Part shown: piece after piece, positions 44,396-56,802 of the stretch
How positions within the stretch are numbered: the stretch's first letter is position 1
Layout: each line of letters starts with the position of its first letter
Source: Staphylotrichum longicolle
Taxonomy: Eukaryota; Ascomycota; Sordariomycetes; Sordariales; Chaetomiaceae
DNA length: 64,000 bases
NCBI GenBank assembly: GCA_019096155.1
Contig: JAHCVI010000001.1
Span: 9,672,001-9,736,000, forward strand
Reading direction: 5' to 3'
Notes under the pieces: model-generated
What the model saw: only the letters and a program-made list of their open reading frames with translations
Told to the model about the DNA's origin: nothing
The model's database searches: none
Program-made: the position numbers and the translations under genes

Positions 44396-45147
44396 GGCTA
44401 CTGGAAATGTCGACTCCTGTGGAGAGAAGCCGTGACCTTCACAAGGCGAATATGGTCATTGGCGGGTGGTATCGCGAGCGGCAATGCAGGGGGTTGCTAG
44501 GTGTTCCTGCAGCTGGCGCGAGTTGGTTGCCAGCTGAAAGTAAACAGTCGAGAGCAAATGCCCTTGCGTCGACGGGGTGCAAGAGCAATGGGTATCGAGG
44601 GACCGTAAGTTCGGATGTGTGCTTGCGGTGCACAGTCGATGGAGTTGAAAGCAAGACGGATGTTGTTGTGTTGTGGTTGAGAGTTGAGACTGGGCCTAGT
44701 CCGATATTCCCAATCAACAGCTCAAAGATCAAAGCGATCGGTCCTGACGCGACCCACGATTTTTCTGCCTGCCCATTGCCTGCCCAGCCAACTCAACGAC
44801 CGGACCCACATCAAATCGCTGCCCATCTGGGCTAGCTCCAGTCACGTGTGGGGGAGCTTGGGCCATCTCACCACGCCCGCTTTCGTCTGGGACCTGGTGG
44901 GTTTCGGGTGTGGAGTCAGGCAGCATCCCCTTGGCAGGAGCTCGACCGCCCTGTGCCTCGCCTGTCGTTCAGTGGGAAGGCAGCTCTAGCCTCGTCATCA
45001 GCTCTCACCAACCGCAATCAACAACCACCAGCCAACTCCTCCACCAAACTGCGCTTCCTGCGAATCACCACACATCGGCAACGATTGAATCAGGAACCGT
45101 AAGAGAAATAGACAGTCGCTTGGTCTGGCGACCATCCAACCCCCAGT
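44396..45147. promoter_or_regulatory. Divergent upstream region, NUP159 and PUP1
   Basis: 752 bp between divergent starts. No known control element was identified. Confidence 0.4.
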
Positions 45148-46041
45148 ATGCCCGGCTTCGACTTCTCAAACTACAACCGCAATGCAGCGCTACACGCTCG
45201 GGGCGTTCCGCTGCCCAAGGCGACCAGCACAGGAACAACCATTGTCGGGTGCATATTTGACGGCGGTGTGGGTGTGAGTTAATCTCCTCTCCTCTTTCAT
45301 CCCAGCCGTCTTGGGGACATGCACACTTACCATCGCCACCCGCCTCAGATCGCCGCCGACACACGAGCAACCTCAGGCCCCATCGTCGCCGACAAGAACT
45401 GCGAGAAGCTGCACTACATCTCGCCCAACATCTGGTGCGCGGGCGCCGGCACGGCCGCCGACACCGAGTTCACAACTGCCCTGATCAGCTCGCAGCTCGA
45501 GCTGCACTCCCTCTCCACCGGCCGCAAGCCCCGCGTCGTCACCTGCATGACCATGCTCAAGCAGCACCTGTTCCGCTACCAGGGCCACATCGGTGCCTAC
45601 CTCGTCGTTGCGGGCGTCGACCCGACCGGCACCCACCTCTTCACCGTGCACGCGCACGGCTCGACCGACAAGCTGCCCTACGTGACGATGGGCTCGGGCT
45701 CGCTCGCGGCCATGTCGGTGTTCGAGTCTCAGTGGCAGCCCTCGCTGAATCGGGACCAGGCGGTCAAGCTGTGCGCCGACGCCATCGAGGCCGGCATCTG
45801 GAACGACCTGGGGTCCGGCAGCAACGTGGACGTGGCCATCATCACGGCCGACAAGACGACGCTCCGGCGCAACTACATCAAGCCCAACGAGCGGACGGCC
45901 AAGCTCCGGAGCTACGTGTTCCCCAAGGGCACCACGGCCGTGCTCAACGAGAAGATCATCCCCAAGGGCGATCTGGGCAAGTTTATCAGCGTGGAGGAGC
46001 TGACGGAAGAGGGCGGCGACAAGATGGAGGTGGACACGTAG
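45148..46041 (+). CDS. PUP1: 20S proteasome subunit beta-2 (trypsin-like)
   Basis: Exons are 45148..45273 and 45349..46041 (272 residues). The 75-nt intron has a GTGAGT donor, CCTCAG acceptor and a phase-0 join. The propeptide (29 residues) ends in Gly29, and the mature chain starts with catalytic Thr30 (TTIVGCIFDGG). Further family signatures are IAADTRATSGPIVADKNCEK with the Asp and Lys of the active site, and GSGSLAAMSVFE. The long C-terminal arm (TTLRRNYIKPNE to EELTEEGG) wraps neighbouring subunits in known structures. It is the subunit with trypsin-like activity in the 20S core. The acidic end (DKMEVDT) is usual. Confidence 0.96.
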
Positions 46042-47090
46042 GAGCTGTCGTAGAGGTGCGCTCGAGGGTAGGGTTAGACGGATTCATGTACAACTAGCGG
46101 GATCACGAAGCAGCGGGTCGATAATAACCCGGACATGACTTGCCATCTATCGCGGAACATCGAATCCTGTGCCTGCATCCAGAACTGCAGATTGACATTG
46201 CTCTAAAAGTCAGCCCTTCGGTGATGGGCGTATTTCCTTATGGCGACTGCCCAAACACCAAGAAACGAGGCTTGGAGATCCGGCCAGCTAAGGTTCGAGT
46301 TTCCATGAACCAGACCACTGGAGACTGGCCCAGGTGCCTTGTGTGCTTCAAACATTCACAGCAACCCCCTTAAAAAGCTGGAAGCCCGAGCAATCATGCC
46401 TCGCTGGTATTAAGCCCTTCACTCTAAACGTCCCGCCATCCAACCCAGTATGCAGTCGCCTTCATCCCACGGCTGCCAAATGAAAAAGTGTACAAGACCT
46501 CCAACCCAGGTGGAGCGATCATGTACAAAACACACAAGTATCTACACCCCCGAAAGTTTTGCCAGAAAAAAACCATCACTGGCCCCAGTCACCTCCAGAT
46601 GGTGGTGCCAAACCCACCTACTAGACAAGAAAACAAAAGAAACACAGCGTGCCTGGCCGTATATTTTCCGAACCCAAGATTAGGTAGTAGTTGTTGTTGT
46701 TCGAGGTACAAGTTCCCCCGTTTTTAGTTCAAGAACCCCATCCATCAAAAGAATATGTGCTAGCAAAGAAAAGGCCGAGTAACTGGTTATAGAGAGACTG
46801 AAGAGGAAAAAAGAGATTACACCCACGAGCCAAAGTCGACGGGTTGCGTGCTGCCTCATGCGTTGTTGATCAAGACCAAGCCCAAAACACCAGGCTCTGG
46901 CCGCAGAGAAGAAAAAAAGACGCGAGTGTGAGGAAACCAGCTGTGATTCCTGCTTTGCTTCCAAAGGCGTTCCACAAAAAAGAAGGAAACGCCATTTCTG
47001 TGAAAAGGTTGACTCCTAGAAACTCCCTGAAGCCAATGGGTATGATGATATCATGCCGATGCATTTTTGTCATTATCGTCAAGAATGGTG

Positions 47091-47141
<51 letters not shown>

Positions 47142-47185
47142 GGCGCAACACCTACTGCGCGAGATGCAGGTTGCTCTTCGTTCGT
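46042..47185. other. Convergent spacer with TTG microsatellite
   Basis: 1.1 kb between the ends of PUP1 and the SEL1-repeat gene. It contains the trinucleotide run described separately. No gene recognised. Confidence 0.5.
47090..47141. repeat. (TTG)n microsatellite
   Basis: About 17 uninterrupted TTG units, about 45 bp beyond the stop codon of the SEL1-repeat gene, so it probably lies in that gene's 3' UTR, where it reads as CAA repeats. Confidence 0.9.
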
Positions 47186-49477
47186 TTAATCCTTCTTACG
47201 GTGGAAGATGCTCTTTCGGGACCTCGACTTGGACCGGGCCTTGTCTTTGTCGTCGCTGTACTTGGGCTTGTGGATCCTGGACGTCGTCAGTATCTCGGCA
47301 AGGAAGTGAACTAGGTTGGCGGTGGGAGCTTACCAGCTGTTGCCGACCATGCTCATGCCCTTGGCCTCGGCCTCACGATAGAACTTGGCGCTCTTTTTAA
47401 GGTCCTTCTTGCAACCAATCCCTTGGGCGTAGCAGAAACCGGACTCGGCCAGCGCGTCAACGTCACCCCAAGCTAGGCGGCTGTTAGCACAAGTTGAACC
47501 AACATTGTGAATGTCCAACTTACAAGCAGCGATCTCAAAGCACCGCAACGCGAGCGCCTTGTCTTGCTCGATACCCCACCCATTCATGTGGCTGACGCCC
47601 AACTCATAGATGCTGAGCGCAAACTGCGCCTTACGCGTTTTGCGCTCCGTAACATCGACCGGCTTGCCCTCCTTGGCCTGGTCTTCCTCGTCAGCAATCT
47701 CCAAGCTTGCAGAGTCGGCGGCTTTCCGAAGCCACTGAACGGCTTCCCGCGGGTTCGGACGCATCCCCCAGCCGTGCCGACAGGCAAGGGCATAGAGCAG
47801 CATGCCGGTCGGATGGCCCTGCTTTGCGGCGTGTCGCAAGTGCCAGCTTGACTCTTGAAGAGCGCCGCTCTCATGGAGTGCGATCGCTTTGCTCACATGC
47901 TCCTCCGCTGACAGGTCTGACATAGTCGGACCAACAGAGTGCATGCCCTTTCCAGCCTTGATTGTGCTCGCAGAGTCGCTGGTGGCAGCCGACGCAGATG
48001 TGCCTGTTGCACTGGTGCCCCGCAAATGGGACACCAAGCTGCGCCCCCGCTGTTCTTCTTCTTCTGAAACACGAGCGCTGTCCGTTGAAGGTCGGCTTGG
48101 ATTAGGCGAAGGTTGCGCGGCAGGTCGCATCACTTCGGTGCTCAGCTTACTCCGGGCTTGCGGAGGTCGCGGAGAAGCCTCGAATTGGCGATTCTCTGAA
48201 GAGCTGGACGGCCGAGTTGGAGGAGAGGGTGGTGGCTGCCCGATCCCAGGGTAACTTTGAGTATGACTCGTGGGCGATACGGGCTGATCCAGCGAGGGCC
48301 GCGCGGGCGGGTCATTGAGCAGAATGACTGACGACCTTTGGAGAGCCTTTCCTCGTGGTAACGTGAACTTGGAGTAAATGTACGATGGCGCTGCGCCGCC
48401 ATCATCGACAGCGGCTTCCCGGGATGTCTCGCTACTAGCAGTAGCAGTTAAGCTGAGAGGATTGTAGGCCGTGTCGTCTGGGGGGGAGAAGGAACCCTGG
48501 CTGTCGGATGACGCTTGGCGTGCTGGAAGGTCGAAGCTCGGGGTTCCTGCCCGACTGAGCGGCCTGGAGAAGTTGAATTGCGGCCGAGGGAGCCCAGAGG
48601 TGTCGGAGGCGACGGAAGGCGAACGTTGATATGGGGGGTAGGCAGGAGACAGCACACTGCTGCTGGAAGAGAATTTGCGGGAACTCTGGGAGTGCATCGA
48701 GGTGCTCAAGGTACTGATGCCTTCTTCATCGGTGGATTCGAGCGGTGAGGACATCAAACTCGAGGTTCGCTTCGTGAACATGGGCCTGGGAGGGATAAGA
48801 CCGGTGGCGTCGAACGAGTTCTTGGCGATCCTTTCAGGGGAACTGGTGATCGATCTGGCTACTGGTGATTGCTGGTGCAGACTGTCTTGAGTCGTGGACC
48901 TGCCCTCGATGTGTTTCCCCGGCGAGAGCCCGGTCCCCATGGGTGAAGGCGACCGTTCCCTGCGCGCCCCGACTCCAAAGAAACCCCCATCGGCACTGAC
49001 AAGGCTCGCCTGCCTTGCTTTGGAGAAGTTTGCGTGGGTCTTTGGCACAGCAGGAACCGGGATGGACTCGTCAGGCGTTGGTGGAATCTGGCTCAGGCGC
49101 GGGTGCATCGACCTAGGCCGGTTGGTGAGATCGTCGTCCACCTCCGGATTCAAGCCAAGTCCCACATTCTGGAGCGGCGGGTGTTCGTCATCAGACGCGG
49201 AGTCGTGGGAGAGAGAGCGGAAGTATTCTGATCTGCCTTGAACGATCAGAGGGCTTTCGAGCGTCAAGGGCGGCAGTCTGCTCATGCGCCGGCCCTGTTT
49301 TGTGCTATCCTCGAGTTGCTTGGCCAAGAGGCGGCTCTGCAGGGCAAAGGCGTCGAGGGGCGAAAGCTCGGGGGGTGCTTCGCCAGCAACGTGGAGGCGG
49401 GGAGATCGCAGGGGCCGCCCGACGGAGGCTTGCGATTTCGACCTGACGTCGATAAAGTCCGGCCGGTGGTACGACAT
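47186..49477 (-). CDS. SEL1-repeat protein with long disordered N-terminus (DSF2-like)
   Basis: Exons on the minus strand are 49477..47524, 47472..47334 and 47276..47186; 727 residues. Introns are 51 and 57 nt. The start at 49477 (MSYHRPDFIDVR) is the first in-frame ATG. Residues 1-500 are Ser/Pro-rich and disordered. SEL1/TPR-like repeats follow: SWHLRHAAKQGHPTGMLLYA, REAVQWLRKAAD, FALSIYELGVSHMNGWG, and ALAESGFCYAQGIGCKKD. A basic C-terminal tail (KARSKSRSRKSIFHRKKD) ends the chain. The general layout resembles yeast Dsf2 and chitin-synthase activators of the Skt5/Chs4 type, both with SEL1 repeats. No farnesylation motif is present at the end, so the Chs4 role is not supported. Cellular function unassigned. 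Confidence 0.88.
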
Positions 49478-52228
49478 GACGATGGGTCTGTGGTTGAACA
49501 AGAAGAGACTGTACGATGTTCGCGGAGAAAAGTAAACGTCGATTCGTAAGTCGGCGGGTTTGGGCGAGCGGCGCGCGAAGTGGCTCGCGCGCGGTCACCC
49601 TAACGTCGGCGGGGAGACGTCAGTGTAGCTGTGGTGACGGTGGTGTCAATAAACTCGGAGGTAGGCGGGCGGTCGCGCATAAAGTATGAGGGCAACAGAG
49701 GGCACGCCCAACAACCGGTGATGTAGTGGTGTGCGACGCCGACCATACGAATCAAAGCCACTTGGGACGGTGTCGATCTGGCTTTGCCGACGGGAAGCCG
49801 CTGGAGACCCAAAGATCCTGATATCTTTCGAAATGCTGTCGAGCTCTTCGGTGTGGTTGTCGACGAGGTTTGTCGGTTTCAAGATCTGAGCTGGTCGTGT
49901 TGGTGGGATACGCAGCGCATCAGAGACAAATAATTTCTGGAGCGATCTCCGTCCAACAAGTCGACAATGGGCCGCTTTTAGCCACCTGCGCTACAAAAAC
50001 GCGGCGTGCAACGAGTGGTCGAGGGGGCAAGCGAGCGTGGTGCCGTCAATCAATCCGAGCAGACATTGGCAATGGCGAGAACGAGGGTGGCCGTTGCAGA
50101 CGAGGGCAAACAACAAAAAGGACGGGGAGAATGGTTCACCTAAGCGACAGGAGACCGGATGAGAAGTCACGCTGGACCGAGGGGGAAGGGGAGAAACAGG
50201 GGCAGCAACCCGCGAACGGGGAAAGTGGATAAGTTGTCTGGGCTCGACAGGGGCCCAGGGGGCAGCCCCACACGAATTTCTCTGCCCCTATGCCTGAAGA
50301 GGGAAAGCCGTCTCAAACGATGCTCCAAAAATCGCAGACGCTAGCGCGCAAGCGGCTAGCCTCTCCGCGCCGTTCCTGGCGGTAACGGCGCTCTCGAGGG
50401 CGCTGTACCATTCCAGCCACAACCCGGCCGCAAAAACTGGGGTGCAGGTTGTGCCTGTTGTTCCCCTTTCCAGAACGTCGTTTCCCTCCAACGGACCAGC
50501 CTGGCCCGTCTGCGGGATGGCAAAGCTGTTCAAGGGCCGCCCTTTTGTTGGCCACCACATCGGTCCACCATTTCCCATCTTAGCCTCCGTTCTCACTGTG
50601 GATTCGGCCTGGCCGTCCTGGCCGCAGGCTTCGCCCCAACTGCGGCAGACCTCGAACGACCAACACGACGTCATCTTTTGGGCTGGCAGTCCTTGTGGCC
50701 TGCTGGGCGAGCTGGGCAAACTTGGCGAGCTGGCCGCATTCCGGCTGTTTTGGCTGTTGAAACCGCAAGCCGAGTCCCAAAGTTTCGAATCGGGTTCGAC
50801 TACTGCAGCTATGGGACATGCGTCGAATCCCCTTTTTTTTAGACATCCGATTTTAGCCCGTGTGGTTCGAGAGAGCACATCTGCATCTGGCAACACTTGC
50901 ATGCTGCAATGCCCGCACGCCTGCTGAACAATAAACCACCTGTGACCACCTACACCCTCAACTTCGACACAGGTGCAACACTATGTCTGCCCAGCGAGCC
51001 CAGCGTGCCCAGCCACTCGCCGATCTCCACCCACAATCAAGCTTCGAGGCTGGCCATCCAAGGAAGTCCAGATCGAGTCCCCCTCCGTGGGTCATCGCTA
51101 GCGTGATGCAGATCATCCAACTGTCCAGAGAGCGGTCTGAGCCCGTCCACCTTGGTTCCTTCGCGTCCCTCCATCGTCAAGCACAAACTGACCGGACATG
51201 GCGGTGGAAGGCCGAGATTGTAACTGTTGTCTTCCGTAACGAAATGGAAGATCGTCCGAACATTAACCTGCCACAGCTGAGCCGCAAGGCGTGGATCCCG
51301 TCATCCAAATTGCTGAGGGGGCGAGAACGAGATGAGGCGTCGACCAATGGGAAGCGAAAGATTCAAAAGGTGCAAGGAGAGAGCATTCAGATTTCAGCTT
51401 CACCACGGCACAGAGGCAACTGGACGGACTTTTTCTTTTGTGTCACCAGGACGGACACTTGTTGCCCCTCTGCCGCTAACTAATCCATGGAACCCCGTGG
51501 CCCCCGTCAGCAATTGGTGCGAATCGGAAACGAACAGACCACGACCAGGTTTCTCCACGATCGCGAAGCGGAGCTCAAAACTTGGACCTGCATGTGCAAG
51601 TCATTTGGTGGCTTGAGGAGAGATTGCACGGTTCAGCCAATGGTTGTGGCAGGACGAAACTCTATTCTCAAACATTGTCAGGAGTTTTTGCTAACTCCTT
51701 GACCTGGCCCCAGGACTTCAGCTCCCTCTCGGAGGGACAGATCTTCTGCCTATGGACTGTGGAGGAGGAAGAAAGCTCAAGGCGAGCAGTCAGCTTACAC
51801 AGTCGACGGTGGAGTTCAGGAGTCCAGACCGCTAGCCTTCCCGCAATTCCATGATTGTCCACATGACACTTGACTGTCTCCATCCAATTAAACTCGCGAT
51901 TCAATGCAATCATCTGACCGGGATACCTATCATCCATTTGACGAGTCTGGGTGGGAGATGGCAGCCTTAGCAGCTTGGAGAGCCATCTTTACGAGAGGAC
52001 ACCACCTGAGGGAACCCCTATCCCAGCCCGGGCTTCGATCACCGATGCCAAGTGTTGTTGAGCATAAACAGACTTGTTTTCCACACTCCCAAACCGTAAC
52101 TCCTCTCCCATGCATCTAAGATACTTTGCGTGTACTAGCCAAAAAGTGGCAAACACACCAGAAACCAGGAACAAAACAACAGCAAAACCAAACCAAGATT
52201 TATAGATACAGAAACTCCACCCCAACCT
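49478..52228. other. Gene-free region
   Basis: 2.75 kb upstream of the SEL1 gene and downstream of ERV46. Several frames of 60-200 codons occur on both strands, none with domains or splice support. Nothing else seen. Confidence 0.5.
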
Positions 52229-53731
52229 CTAGAGATCCTTCGCCCTCATCTTCTTGAGCCGAACGCCACCCTCAAACAGCGCACGGTCGACGGCCGCCGC
52301 CACAGTCAGGGTACCACCGACGATGGCGCAGAGGCCTGCCACGAAGCCGAGGAAGGACTTGGCCTTCTCCTCCCTGTTGATGACCTTCATGGGCGAGATG
52401 TCCTAGGCACGGCCAGTCAGCATACAAGAACTCGACTCCGCAACTGGGATCAATGCAACGAGACAAAAAACTACTCACATAAGAGAAGAAAACACCTGGG
52501 ATGCCGCCCCTAGCGTGCAACCGCTCCTGGTGTCCCTCGGCCGAGTCGTCGCCGCCCGACAGGCTCCGCTTGTGGCTCGTGGCCGAGTACTGGTGGGTCT
52601 CGACGCTGCCGTCGGCCGAGGCGCCGAAGGAGCCCAGCTCGGCGTGGTGCTGCTCGCGGAAGCCAGCCCACGTCTTCTCCCAGCCGAGTGGGAGGTACGA
52701 GGTGGGCACGATCTTGATGAAGTACATGTAGTTGAAGTTGACGTCGTCCGTCTCCTGGCTGGTGCCGTCGAGCGGGTTGAGGTGGTGGTTCGTCCACGGC
52801 AGGGCCTTGCTGCCAAGCTTCTTGTGCAGGCCGTCGGGCAGCTGCGGGCCGAAGCGCAGGTGGTGGATCTGGTGGGTGAAGGTGTGCTTGGTCGGCGTGT
52901 CCCAGTAGTTCTTAAGGTCGTGCACGTGCATGTTGCCGTTGCTGAAGCTGCGGCCGGGCGCGATGTGGAAGTTGCCCACCACCTTGTTCACGCGCAGCCC
53001 GCCCTCGATGCGGCAGCCCTCGTTGCGCTGCTCGTCCAGCCTCTCGCCGTAGTGCTCGCGCTCGCACTGCTCGATGCCCTCACCCCTGCCAAAGGCCCAT
53101 GCCGCCTGCGCATAGGCATCCTTGACCTCCTCGCAAGTGTTGCAGCAGCCGGGCTTCTTCGCGGTGCTCGGTGGGGTCGCGCCGTAGCAGGGTCCGCAGT
53201 ATGAGGGGTCGAGATGGGTTGCTACTTCGTCCGCGGAGTGCCTTTCCCAGGGTGTTAGTCCGGGATCAACGGGCAGTCTGTTCAGCTACACTTACAGAGC
53301 CAGCGTCTTGGAGTCAATGTCACCTCCACCCTCGCTAAGCGGCCGCAACCTCGTCTTTGTCACACCGTGCTGGACGCCGTGCTGCTGCTCGCCTGAAACG
53401 TCCATGACATCGAGAGTGAGCAGCTCGCAGGGAATTCGGGGAAACGTGATGTTCAGGTGGATCTCCATGCGCTCGCCTATTGCAAACAACCCAACGGTTA
53501 GCGTCCAATGCAATTGGTAAACTTGTGCAAAGCCATACTTCTGCCCTTGTCCACAATCAGCTCCGGATGGACGACTATCCTCCGGTAGTCGGCCCATTCG
53601 CCCCAGGCGAGGAAGAACACCACGATGAGCGACACTATCGTGACAATGCCGCCCGAGGTCGTCCGGATCCGCGCATCTTCGACCGTTTTCGTGAAGGCGT
53701 CAAGCCTCGTGAACCTCGACTTCGCCGGCAT
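52229..53731 (-). CDS. ERV46: COPII vesicle protein ERV46
   Basis: Exons on the minus strand are 53731..53539, 53476..53296, 53241..52479 and 52402..52229; 436 residues. The introns are 54-76 nt and phases agree. The N-terminus (MPAKSRFTRLDAFTKTVEDAR) leads to a first membrane helix (IVTIVSLIVVFFLAWGEW). The luminal domain includes ERMEIHLNITFPRIPCELLTLD, a paired-Cys segment (YCGPCYG, CCNTCEEV) and GCRIEG. The second helix is near the C-terminus (FLGFVAGLCAIVGGTLTV), then a short basic tail (RLKKMRAKDL). ERV46 works with ERV41 as a cargo receptor cycling between ER and Golgi; retrieval signals reside in the tail. Confidence 0.95.
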
Positions 53732-54705
53732 TCTGGTTCTGGCGCGCGTCGCAAGCGCTTCGTCCTGAGCCTGCGCTCACAGGTTCCACACCTCGGGGTT
53801 CGTGTTTCGTAAAGGAATTTGGGGGTCTGAACCACCCAGGAATGAATCAACGAGAGAGAAATCAGAGACTGGAAAGGCGCGGCACCAATTGAGTGGGCAT
53901 TGAAGGACGACGGCGTCGACAGCGAGCCTTCCTCGAAGCTTCCCCAAGATCGATCCGCAATCAGCAGCAACAGCCCCAACAGCTAAAAAGTTAAGGCCAC
54001 CTTACAGTCCGCAGCCGCAGTGTTAGTGCGTCAGCTCGTTGGTGATTGGTTCCTGCGCCAATGAGGAAATGGGCTGACGGGGACCCTACGGGCGGGCATT
54101 CAGGGACCAAGTTCCACCAACGCTCGGCTCCACTGCCCAGGGACGGCTCGCCGTTCTTGGCCTCCGCGGTGGGTTTGGATGCAAGTCTTGGATTCAATGT
54201 GCCAACCAACGGCAATCGGAGCTCGCCCACATTTCACTTACACAGTATGTACAATGGGCATTGGAGAGTCACACAAGGGCGTGTAAGTGGGGAGGCTTGT
54301 CATCCTTTCTCCGGTTCCGTGTGTGACAAGTCGAGTGGCGTTTTCCTAACAATTGTCTGCCCTGAGCCTCCAAGTATTGTCTGGAGATTTCCAATCAGAC
54401 AGCCCAGGATCCTTTATCAAGGTCAATGTTGGCTTACAAAACCGCTGGACATTGACTTTGAGATGAAGCTTAAAGTACTGCGGCTGCCCATGCGGTGAAT
54501 CGAATCCTACTTGGTGCTCCTTCTGTTCAACTCCTTCCTGTTTGGGCGTCGGCGAGGGTGACTCACGGTCCACACATCTCACGCCCCTTCGAACACTCTG
54601 AATAGAGAAGCATATATTGCCCTTAGAAGACTTCCATCTCATCAACAATACCTTCGCTTCATCATCTCCACAACGCTGGCTCAACCTAGTCGACACCAGC
54701 CCACC
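53732..54705. promoter_or_regulatory. Divergent upstream region, ERV46 and GNAT gene
   Basis: 974 bp between divergent starts, with no recognisable gene or motif. Confidence 0.4.
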
Positions 54706-55353
54706 ATGTCGCAAGAACAAACCGCCCCTCAACCACCTCCTCCTTCCGCCTCCCCCCCCTCCAACATCACGACAACGTCCGCTGACCTCCCACCCCCCAT
54801 CATCACCCTCCCCAACTGCATCCTCCGCCTGATCCACCCCTCCGACGCGCCCGCCATCCAGCGCGCGGCCGACTCGCCCGCGGTCGCCAAGTACATGTCG
54901 TACCGCTTCGCGAACCCCTACACGCTCGAGCACGCGCAGCAGTGGGTCGGCTTCGCGACGGCCTTCAAGGCGCCGGGGACCGACATCCTGCCCTCGTTCG
55001 CCATCTGCGACCCGGCCACCAACACGGTGCTGGGCGGCATCGGGATCAAGGCGCGCGACGACGTCGAAAGCAACATGTACGAGGTCGGATACTGGATCGG
55101 CGAGGCGAGCTGGGGCAAGGGCATCATGACGGCGGCGCTGCGGGCGTACGTCAAGTGGGTGTTTGAGACTTTCCCCGCCATCAACCGCCTGGAGGGGGTG
55201 GTGTTTGAGGGGAATGAGGCGAGCGGCAAGGTGCTGAAGAACGCGGGGTTTGTGTATGAGGGGACGAGGCGGAAGGCGGCGGTCAAGCACGGGGTGGTGA
55301 TGGATATCTTGGTGTACGGGTTGTTGAGGGAGGAGTGTAGTCTGCTGAACTAG
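54706..55353 (+). CDS. GNAT-family N-acetyltransferase (RimJ/RimL type)
   Basis: Single exon, 215 residues. A Pro/Ser-rich N-terminus (about 30 residues) precedes a complete GNAT fold: LRLIHPSDAPAIQRAADSPAV, FAICDPATNTVLGGIGI, the acetyl-CoA binding block YEVGYWIGEASWGKGIMTAALRAYVKW, INRLEGVVFEGNEASGKVLKNAGF, and YEGTRRKAAVKHG with DILVYGL. The motif WGKGIMTAAL fits the Q/RxxGxG/A loop. RimJ/RimL relatives acetylate N-terminal amines of ribosomal proteins in bacteria; fungal members of this subfamily are largely uncharacterised, so the substrate is not assigned. Confidence 0.9.
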   Translation: MSQEQTAPQPPPPSASPPSNITTTSADLPPPIITLPNCILRLIHPSDAPAIQRAADSPAVAKYMSYRFANPYTLEHAQQWVGFATAFKAPGTDILPSFAICDPATNTVLGGIGIKARDDVESNMYEVGYWIGEASWGKGIMTAALRAYVKWVFETFPAINRLEGVVFEGNEASGKVLKNAGFVYEGTRRKAAVKHGVVMDILVYGLLREECSLLN

Positions 55354-55561
55354 AAGGGGTAACAGCCGGTTTTCTTGGAGATTGGATTTGTTCTGTAGGG
55401 GTCATGATATACAGGTCGTAAATGAGAACTTGCACCGTTAATGTCCGAGACGTAAGTGTACAGTGTGTCTGCGGCCACGAACAAACCCGTCCATGTATGA
55501 TACACTACCCCGAGAGAGTGACAACTGCCTCGTGCTTTTGAAAATACCTTTCTCAGGCTCT

Positions 55562-56802
55562 TCACGCCTTCAGTCTCGCGCTGCTGGCCATGTCGTCCTG
55601 TGCGTCCTTGACAAGAAAACTAGACAATAGTCAGCAAAACGCTCCCCCCAGCCCTCATCGGCGGACACTCACTTGTACCACAACACCGCCGGCGCAATCG
55701 TCCCCAAATGCCACAGGCTATGCGCATCCAAGCTCCCCCAGAGCGGCGGAAAGTCGAACAACTCCAAACTCATCGCCATAATCACCCACGCGACCACCAT
55801 CCCGGGCCACACCGCCCACGCCTTCCCCGTGTCCGAATACCTCCTCCAGCTGAACCAACTCCACAACAGGTTCTGCACCACCCCGCACACCACACACGCC
55901 AGCGTGTTATACGTGTAATCCCACCGCCACAGCCCCAGATACCCGACATGCGCCGCGTACAGCGCGCCGCACAGCGCCGTCCACACCCTCAACCCCTTCC
56001 TCCTGCCCGGCCGGTCCAGCCTCCAGATCCGCACCACGGCGTAGTACATGCCGTACAGCACCGACGCCCCCGCCGCGAAGTAATCCAGCTTCTCCGTCAG
56101 GGGGAAGTCCCGCGTGTGGAACACGGCGCTCAGGAACCACGTCACCATGCCCAAGCGGGCCAGGAAGACGTAGAAGGGCCGCATCGTGTAGGTCGCCGGC
56201 ATGTGCGGCAGGATCTTGGCGTACAGCCCGTGGTAGTGCGCGGCGAGGTTGCCCAGCGAGAAGAGCACGCTCAGGGGCTCCTGCATGCCGAGCACGCGGT
56301 GGAAGGGCCACTTGCCGTGGAACTGGACGACGGGCTGCGGCGGGGTCTGGGTGAGGCGGTAGGTGGTAAGGATGTGCTGGCAGGTGTAGTCGCACTCGGC
56401 GGGGCAGGTCCAGAGGAGGAGGCGGCGGTGGAGGGCTGGAGCAGGAGAGGCGTTAGTTGGTTAGGTTGGGTAAAAGGGGGATCCCGGGTGTAAAAGGGAG
56501 ACTGACGGATTGGGGTTTGGTGTTTCGGGTCGGGGCCGCAGTTTTCGCGTTCGCAGACCTGGTGGTTTATGAGAGTTAGTCAGGGGTGTACTGGGATGTA
56601 AAGAAAGGTTGCGCAGCGCATTTGATTTGTCGTGTAAACAGAGAGTTGATGGTCGTGGAACACGAACCTCTACACAGTCCTTGAACGAGGCCAGTTGGTC
56701 GCCGATTGACGCCATTGCTGGCCCAGCGAACAGGAGAAAAGCTAGAAAAAGGAGTGGCATCAGGGCGTAATGCCCGCGCCCTCCCCGAAAAGAGCTCATC
56801 AT
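55562..56802 (-). CDS. PER1: GPI-phospholipase/remodelling protein PER1 (PGAP3)
   Basis: Exons on the minus strand are 56802..56668, 56558..56507, 56435..55673 and 55619..55562; 335 residues. Signal peptide (MMSSFRGG to AGPAMA), luminal Cys pattern DCVEVCERENCGPD and CPAECDYTCQ, then FHGKWPFHRVLGMQEP and seven hydrophobic helices. CREST-type conserved residues are visible: VFHTRDFPLTEKLDYF and HSLWHLG near the C-terminus. PER1 (PGAP3 in animals) removes or remodels an acyl chain on GPI anchors in the ER. The last exon is only 58 nt (ends SSARLKA). The product could act on GPI-anchored proteins such as the one encoded at 28361-30020, but that is an inference. Confidence 0.95.

Noticed and set aside
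46285..46305. tRNA B-box-like GGTTCGAG sequence
   Set aside because: No A-box at the right distance and no cloverleaf could be drawn.
46870..47151. Minus-strand frame with a poly-Asn run
   Set aside because: It is only the translated TTG microsatellite plus spacer.
50288..50902. 204-codon minus-strand frame
   Set aside because: No domain and no conserved-looking pattern.
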